A stretch of 64,000 bases of DNA, taken from assembly GCF_014646515.1 (NCBI RefSeq), contig NZ_BMNK01000001.1, positions 228,745 to 292,744 of the forward strand, in the 5' to 3' direction. The stretch's first letter is position 1; each line of letters starts with the position of its first letter. Positions 60,657 to 64,000 of the stretch are shown piece by piece. The translations under genes and the position numbers were made by a program. Origin of the DNA: Nonomuraea glycinis. Its GTDB lineage: Bacteria; Actinomycetota; Actinomycetes; Streptosporangiales; Streptosporangiaceae. The notes under the pieces are model-generated. The model saw only the letters and a list, made by a program, of their open reading frames with translations. It did no database searches and was not told where the DNA came from.

Positions 60657-63383
60657 ATGAGAGAGCGGAAGGTTGCGGCGGAGGCCGTAGGCCGGCTGGT
60701 GACGGAGGCCAGGGCGGGGCGTGGTGGGGCGGTGTTCCTTCAAGGGGATGCGGGGATGGGGAAGACCTGGCTGCTCCATGAGGTTGCCTGCCGGGCGGGC
60801 TCCGGCTTCCAGGTTGGAAGGGGGTATGGATCTCCGATCGAGTCGGGCGTGCCCTTTGACGTGATGGCGCAGGCGTTGACCGGTCTGGGGGTCGATGACT
60901 TGCTGGCGGGCGCGCCGGCGGACACGGTGGCCGGGTGGTGCTACCGGGTGTGGCAGGCCCTGCGGTCCTGGTCCGGTGGCCCGATGCTGCTTGTCATCGA
61001 CGATCTGCACTGGGCGGATGCGGACTCTCTCACGTTGCTGGCGTTCCTGTGCCGCCGACTGGGCGCCTCCCGGGTGGCGGTGGTGGCGGCGCTGCGGGCC
61101 TGGCCACCGGCCGCACTGGAGGTCGCCCACGAGCTGCAGGAGGGTGGGTTCGCGCGCACGGTCGAGCTCGAGCCCCTGGGCGAACGATCTTCCGCCGCCC
61201 TGCTCGCGCACCGGGCGGGTCGAGAGCTCCCCGCCGAGACGGTGCGGACGGTGCGGGCGATGTGCGCGGGCAACCCGCTGCTGCTGGACCATGCCGCAGG
61301 GCTGCTCGCGGGTGGCACCGACCTGGGCAGGCTGGAGGCGCGAACACCCGACCTGGCCCGTAGGGAACTGCTGGTCCGGCGGTTCGTCGGGGCGACACCC
61401 GAGGCGATGCGTTGCGCGCGTGCAGGAAGCATCCTGGGCCTGTGTTTCGACCCCGGGATCGCTGTGGAACTGGCCGGCATCGACCCTGAGGTGGGAGACG
61501 ACGCCGTTGCGCGGCTGCAGCGCGATCGCCTGCTCCGTGAAGCTCCCGATGGCCGGGTCGAGTACGTACATCCGTTGTTTCAGCAGATCCTTTACGACGA
61601 GATGCCAACCGCGACGCGGTTACGGCTGCACGCACGGGCGTTCGGCCTGCTGGCGCGGCGTGGTTTGCAGGCGGAGGCGGCCGAGCACGCCCTGCGCGGG
61701 AACATGGCCGGGGACGAGCACGCCATCACGGTGCTGGAGCGGGTCGGCCGCAGCGCGCTTGCCGTCGGCGCGACGGAGACCGCCGCGCGCTACCTGACCT
61801 GCGCCCACCGCCTGGCCGGGGACCGCGCGGACCCGGGGCTGGGGCTCATCGCTGGGCAAGCACTCATAGCGGTCGGCCGAGCCACCGCGGCGGTTGAGAT
61901 GTTCGGCTCCGTCTCCCGGCAGGAGGTCGCCGATGTACGGGTCGCCGCGCAGGCGGCCTGGCTGTCAGGGCGCGGCAGTTACCTCGTCGGTGAGCACCGG
62001 CGGGCTGAGCAGGAGTTGGCCCGCGCCGCCGATCTGGCTGCGGCGCAGGCCCCGGAGATCGCGGTCGAGGCGCTGTTGGACCATGCCACCTTCCGGCACC
62101 TGACCGAGGGGGTCCGGGCGCTCCCTTTGGCCACCCGCGCCCTGGAGTGCGCGGCGGACGTGGGCCCGGCCCTGCGTCGCCGGGCTGCGTCGGCGCGCGG
62201 CTACATCGCGTTCCTCGGAGCCGACATCGCTGGGCTGGACCAGGTCACGCAGGCAGCGCGGGAGATCGAGGACGACCCGGCGGCCCAGCTCACCGATGTC
62301 CAGGGCACGTGGGGCGCGCTCGCCAACCACGCCTACGCCACCAAGTGGGCGGAACGCTTCGCCGAATGCGAGCAGGCGTTCAACCTGGTGATCGGTGCCG
62401 CCGAGCGCGCCGGGGCCATCAATACGCTCAGTTTCCTGTACGTCGCACGCTCCGAGTTACTGATCCGCGTCGGCAGGCTCCTGGAAGCCCGGGCGAGTGT
62501 GGAGCAGGCATGGGCCATCAAGGATCTGGCCCCGATGTCGGAACGGTTCATAGCCGTGGGGCAGGCTTGGATCCTGCTGCTGTCCGGCGACCTGGAAGAG
62601 TGTGAGCGCCGCTGCGCCCAGGTCGAGCAGAGCGCGACGGGCCTGAGCGACGTCGGCACACTGATCTACGTTTGGTATTTCCGCGGCCGCCGCGCACTGC
62701 ACGAAGGCGACCTCGTCGCGGCGTGCTCGCTGTTCGACCTGCTGGACGAGACGACAGAACGGTTCGGGTTCCGCGAGCCCTGCTTGGTCCCGTGGGGTCG
62801 TGACGCGATCACTGCGTACATAAGGACAGGACGGTGTGAGTCTGCCGCGCGGCTGGTCTCCCGGCTGGAGGACGTCTCGGAGAGGCTTCCCTGCGTCTGG
62901 CCGAGAATCGCCGCCGCGACCGGCCGCGCGCTGCTCGCCGACGACCGGTCCACCGCCGAAGCCGAGTTCAGTACGGCGCTCGCCCTGCACGAGGACACCG
63001 ACCTTCCCTTGGAGAAGGTGGAGACCCAACTCCTCTACGGCGGCTGGCTGCGCCAGAACGGCCAGACCGCCCGCGCCAGGCCGATCCTCGCCGAAGCCGC
63101 CACTACGGCCGCCCAGGCCGAAGCGCACTGGTTGGTCGTACGCGCCCACAAGGAACTACGCCTTGCCAGCGGACGGCGTAGGACCACCGACCCGCGCGAG
63201 TTGACCCCCGCCGAACGTCAGGCCGCGGCACTGGCCGCCCAAGGGCTGACCAACGCCCAGATCGCCGAACGCCTGTTCATCACCGTCAGGACCGTCGAGA
63301 CCCACTTGAGCAGGGTCTATAGAAAACTGGATATGTCCCGGCGCGACCTCATCCTCCGCCCGCCTTCTGCCTTCCAGGACTGA
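60657..63383 (+). CDS. Large LuxR (LAL/STAND) family transcriptional regulator
   Basis: 908 residues. The NTPase is intact: Walker A GDAGMGKTWLL near residue 28 and Walker B LLVIDDLHWADADSLTLLAF near 110. A long helical TPR-like middle (about 350-830) precedes a C-terminal GerE/LuxR helix-turn-helix (ELTPAERQAAALAAQGLTNAQIAERL, then TVETHLSRVYRKL). LAL regulators switch secondary metabolism, sugar or stress genes on ligand and ATP binding. ATG at 60657 with GGGGAG upstream is preferred to an earlier frame at 60564. It may control the neighbouring secreted-protein gene or genes outside the window. Confidence 0.9.
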   Translation: MRERKVAAEAVGRLVTEARAGRGGAVFLQGDAGMGKTWLLHEVACRAGSGFQVGRGYGSPIESGVPFDVMAQALTGLGVDDLLAGAPADTVAGWCYRVWQALRSWSGGPMLLVIDDLHWADADSLTLLAFLCRRLGASRVAVVAALRAWPPAALEVAHELQEGGFARTVELEPLGERSSAALLAHRAGRELPAETVRTVRAMCAGNPLLLDHAAGLLAGGTDLGRLEARTPDLARRELLVRRFVGATPEAMRCARAGSILGLCFDPGIAVELAGIDPEVGDDAVARLQRDRLLREAPDGRVEYVHPLFQQILYDEMPTATRLRLHARAFGLLARRGLQAEAAEHALRGNMAGDEHAITVLERVGRSALAVGATETAARYLTCAHRLAGDRADPGLGLIAGQALIAVGRATAAVEMFGSVSRQEVADVRVAAQAAWLSGRGSYLVGEHRRAEQELARAADLAAAQAPEIAVEALLDHATFRHLTEGVRALPLATRALECAADVGPALRRRAASARGYIAFLGADIAGLDQVTQAAREIEDDPAAQLTDVQGTWGALANHAYATKWAERFAECEQAFNLVIGAAERAGAINTLSFLYVARSELLIRVGRLLEARASVEQAWAIKDLAPMSERFIAVGQAWILLLSGDLEECERRCAQVEQSATGLSDVGTLIYVWYFRGRRALHEGDLVAACSLFDLLDETTERFGFREPCLVPWGRDAITAYIRTGRCESAARLVSRLEDVSERLPCVWPRIAAATGRALLADDRSTAEAEFSTALALHEDTDLPLEKVETQLLYGGWLRQNGQTARARPILAEAATTAAQAEAHWLVVRAHKELRLASGRRRTTDPRELTPAERQAAALAAQGLTNAQIAERLFITVRTVETHLSRVYRKLDMSRRDLILRPPSAFQD

Positions 63384-63693
63384 CAGTGCGTTCAGGAGAA
63401 GACCGTTCCGGCTGTGACGAGCGGACGAACAGATCACCGAACGGTCGGCGCTGCGCACTTATAGCCCTGCGCAACAGCTCGAATCAGCGCTTCTTCGTGA
63501 CCGTCGGCATCTTGTTGTGAACCCAGCGAGACATACGAATGTCGCTTTCCGCGGCATTCGCAACCACTCTTAGAACTCAAGCCTTAAATATCCGTGGTTT
63601 CCTCGATGCTCGCGTAAGCACCGGAGCCCGATCCTGTGTGTGCCGAACCCTGCGGGACCGCACAGCAGTCCTTGATTCGACATGGAGCGCAGG
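63384..63693. other. Intergenic region before the secreted-protein gene
   Basis: 310 bases without a convincing gene. Features: two TGCGCA palindromes flanking CTTATAGCCC (about 63452-63473), a GACAT/ATGTC inverted repeat at about 63530-63543, and an AT-rich patch TTAAATATCC near 63585 that may hold the promoter. Confidence 0.5.
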
Positions 63694-64000
63694 ATGACCG
63701 TATTCCCAGTCAGGAGAACCCGCCGCCGCTCTATCGCATGGACGGGCGCGGTGCTGACACTCACCACGTCCTGCTTGGTGACGGGTGCGCTGGTGAACCC
63801 TGTCCCGGCTCACGCCGGCTCGACCGGCATGCAGAAATGCCTGCAAAACCGTCAGCCCGACGTCAACTGGACCATCACGCAGTCGGGTGGAGGCCCTATC
63901 AACTTCCCGCCTGGCCCGAACCCGCCGAACGGAATCTTCCCCAACGAAGCACTCCACGTCGTCATCCAGCCCACCACGGTCTCCATCTCGAACTGGAACA
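63694..64000 (+). CDS. Secreted protein, N-terminal part only
   Basis: The first 102 codons are inside the window; the gene continues beyond it. A typical secretion signal is present: basic start VFPVRRTRRRS, hydrophobic WTGAVLTLTTSCLVTGAL, and a cleavage-like PAHAG near residue 42. The mature start has two short Cys-containing or Pro/Gly-rich stretches (MQKCLQNRQPDVNW, GGGPINFPPGPNPPNG). No family is recognisable from this part. GGAG lies six bases before the ATG; an ATG four codons upstream is possible. Confidence 0.7.
   Translation, partial: MTVFPVRRTRRRSIAWTGAVLTLTTSCLVTGALVNPVPAHAGSTGMQKCLQNRQPDVNWTITQSGGGPINFPPGPNPPNGIFPNEALHVVIQPTTVSISNWN

Overview
This is chromosomal DNA of a high-GC actinobacterium. 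The gene order serA, leuB, ilvE, cimA, gltX, ndgR, leuCD, hup, cofC, plsC, gpsA, ddl, thiL, thiD, rpmB, DAK2, recG, rsmD, coaD, DUF177, rpmF, rnc, mutM, smc, ftsY matches, from my knowledge, the conserved core of Streptomyces and relatives. Frequent GTG/TTG starts, the MhuD-like heme oxygenase, the F420 gene cofC and the large LuxR regulator suggest the Streptosporangiaceae/Nonomuraea area. The genus is inference. I see no phage, insertion sequence, CRISPR array or rRNA.

Layout. 1-8.4 kb is accessory: a PBP4-type carboxypeptidase, an FHA protein, a PadR-ABC-FtsX operon behind a perfect palindrome, a GPH-type sugar transporter and an SseB-like protein. 8.6-17.7 kb is mostly amino-acid synthesis (serA, leuB, ilvE, cimA) with methyltransferases, a Uma2 protein and a DsbA-like protein between. 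cimA sits behind what looks like a ribosome-mediated attenuator with a Leu-Leu-Ile-Ile leader peptide. 17.7-28.4 kb mixes DoxX, a secreted heparinase-like lyase, an HD protein, the MhuD homologue, an FAH-family enzyme, gltX, a MATE pump with its PadR regulator, an M3 peptidase, tRNA-Gln and two tRNA-Glu. 28.6-42.5 kb holds an acidic protein of unknown function, ndgR/leuCD, HU, F420 and phospholipid genes, ddl, thiamine genes and L28. 42.6-58.6 kb is the DAK2-recG-rsmD-coaD-rpmF-rnc-mutM-smc-ftsY core, interrupted by an MFS/LysR pair. 58.6-64 kb is accessory: a 24-residue peptide gene, a TPR protein with a decayed NTPase domain, a 908-residue LuxR regulator, and the start of a secreted protein that runs off the window.

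How the genes work together. LeuB, IlvE, CimA, LeuC/LeuD and the regulator NdgR cover much of branched-chain amino-acid synthesis; CimA makes the isoleucine precursor citramalate, and LeuCD/LeuB can process the citramalate branch too. GltX and the two tRNA-Glu genes feed translation. PlsC/GpsA start phospholipid synthesis and Ddl and the PBP4 enzyme act on the cell wall. Smc and FtsY act in chromosome organisation and membrane targeting.

Two patterns recur. First, at least eight gene 3' ends, plus one intergenic site, carry near-perfect tandem duplications of 19-30 bp, often copying the last codons and the stop codon. Second, three minus-strand transporter genes (GPH, MATE, MFS) run antisense into the 3' end of the facing gene. 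All calls come from reading the sequence; no homology search was run.
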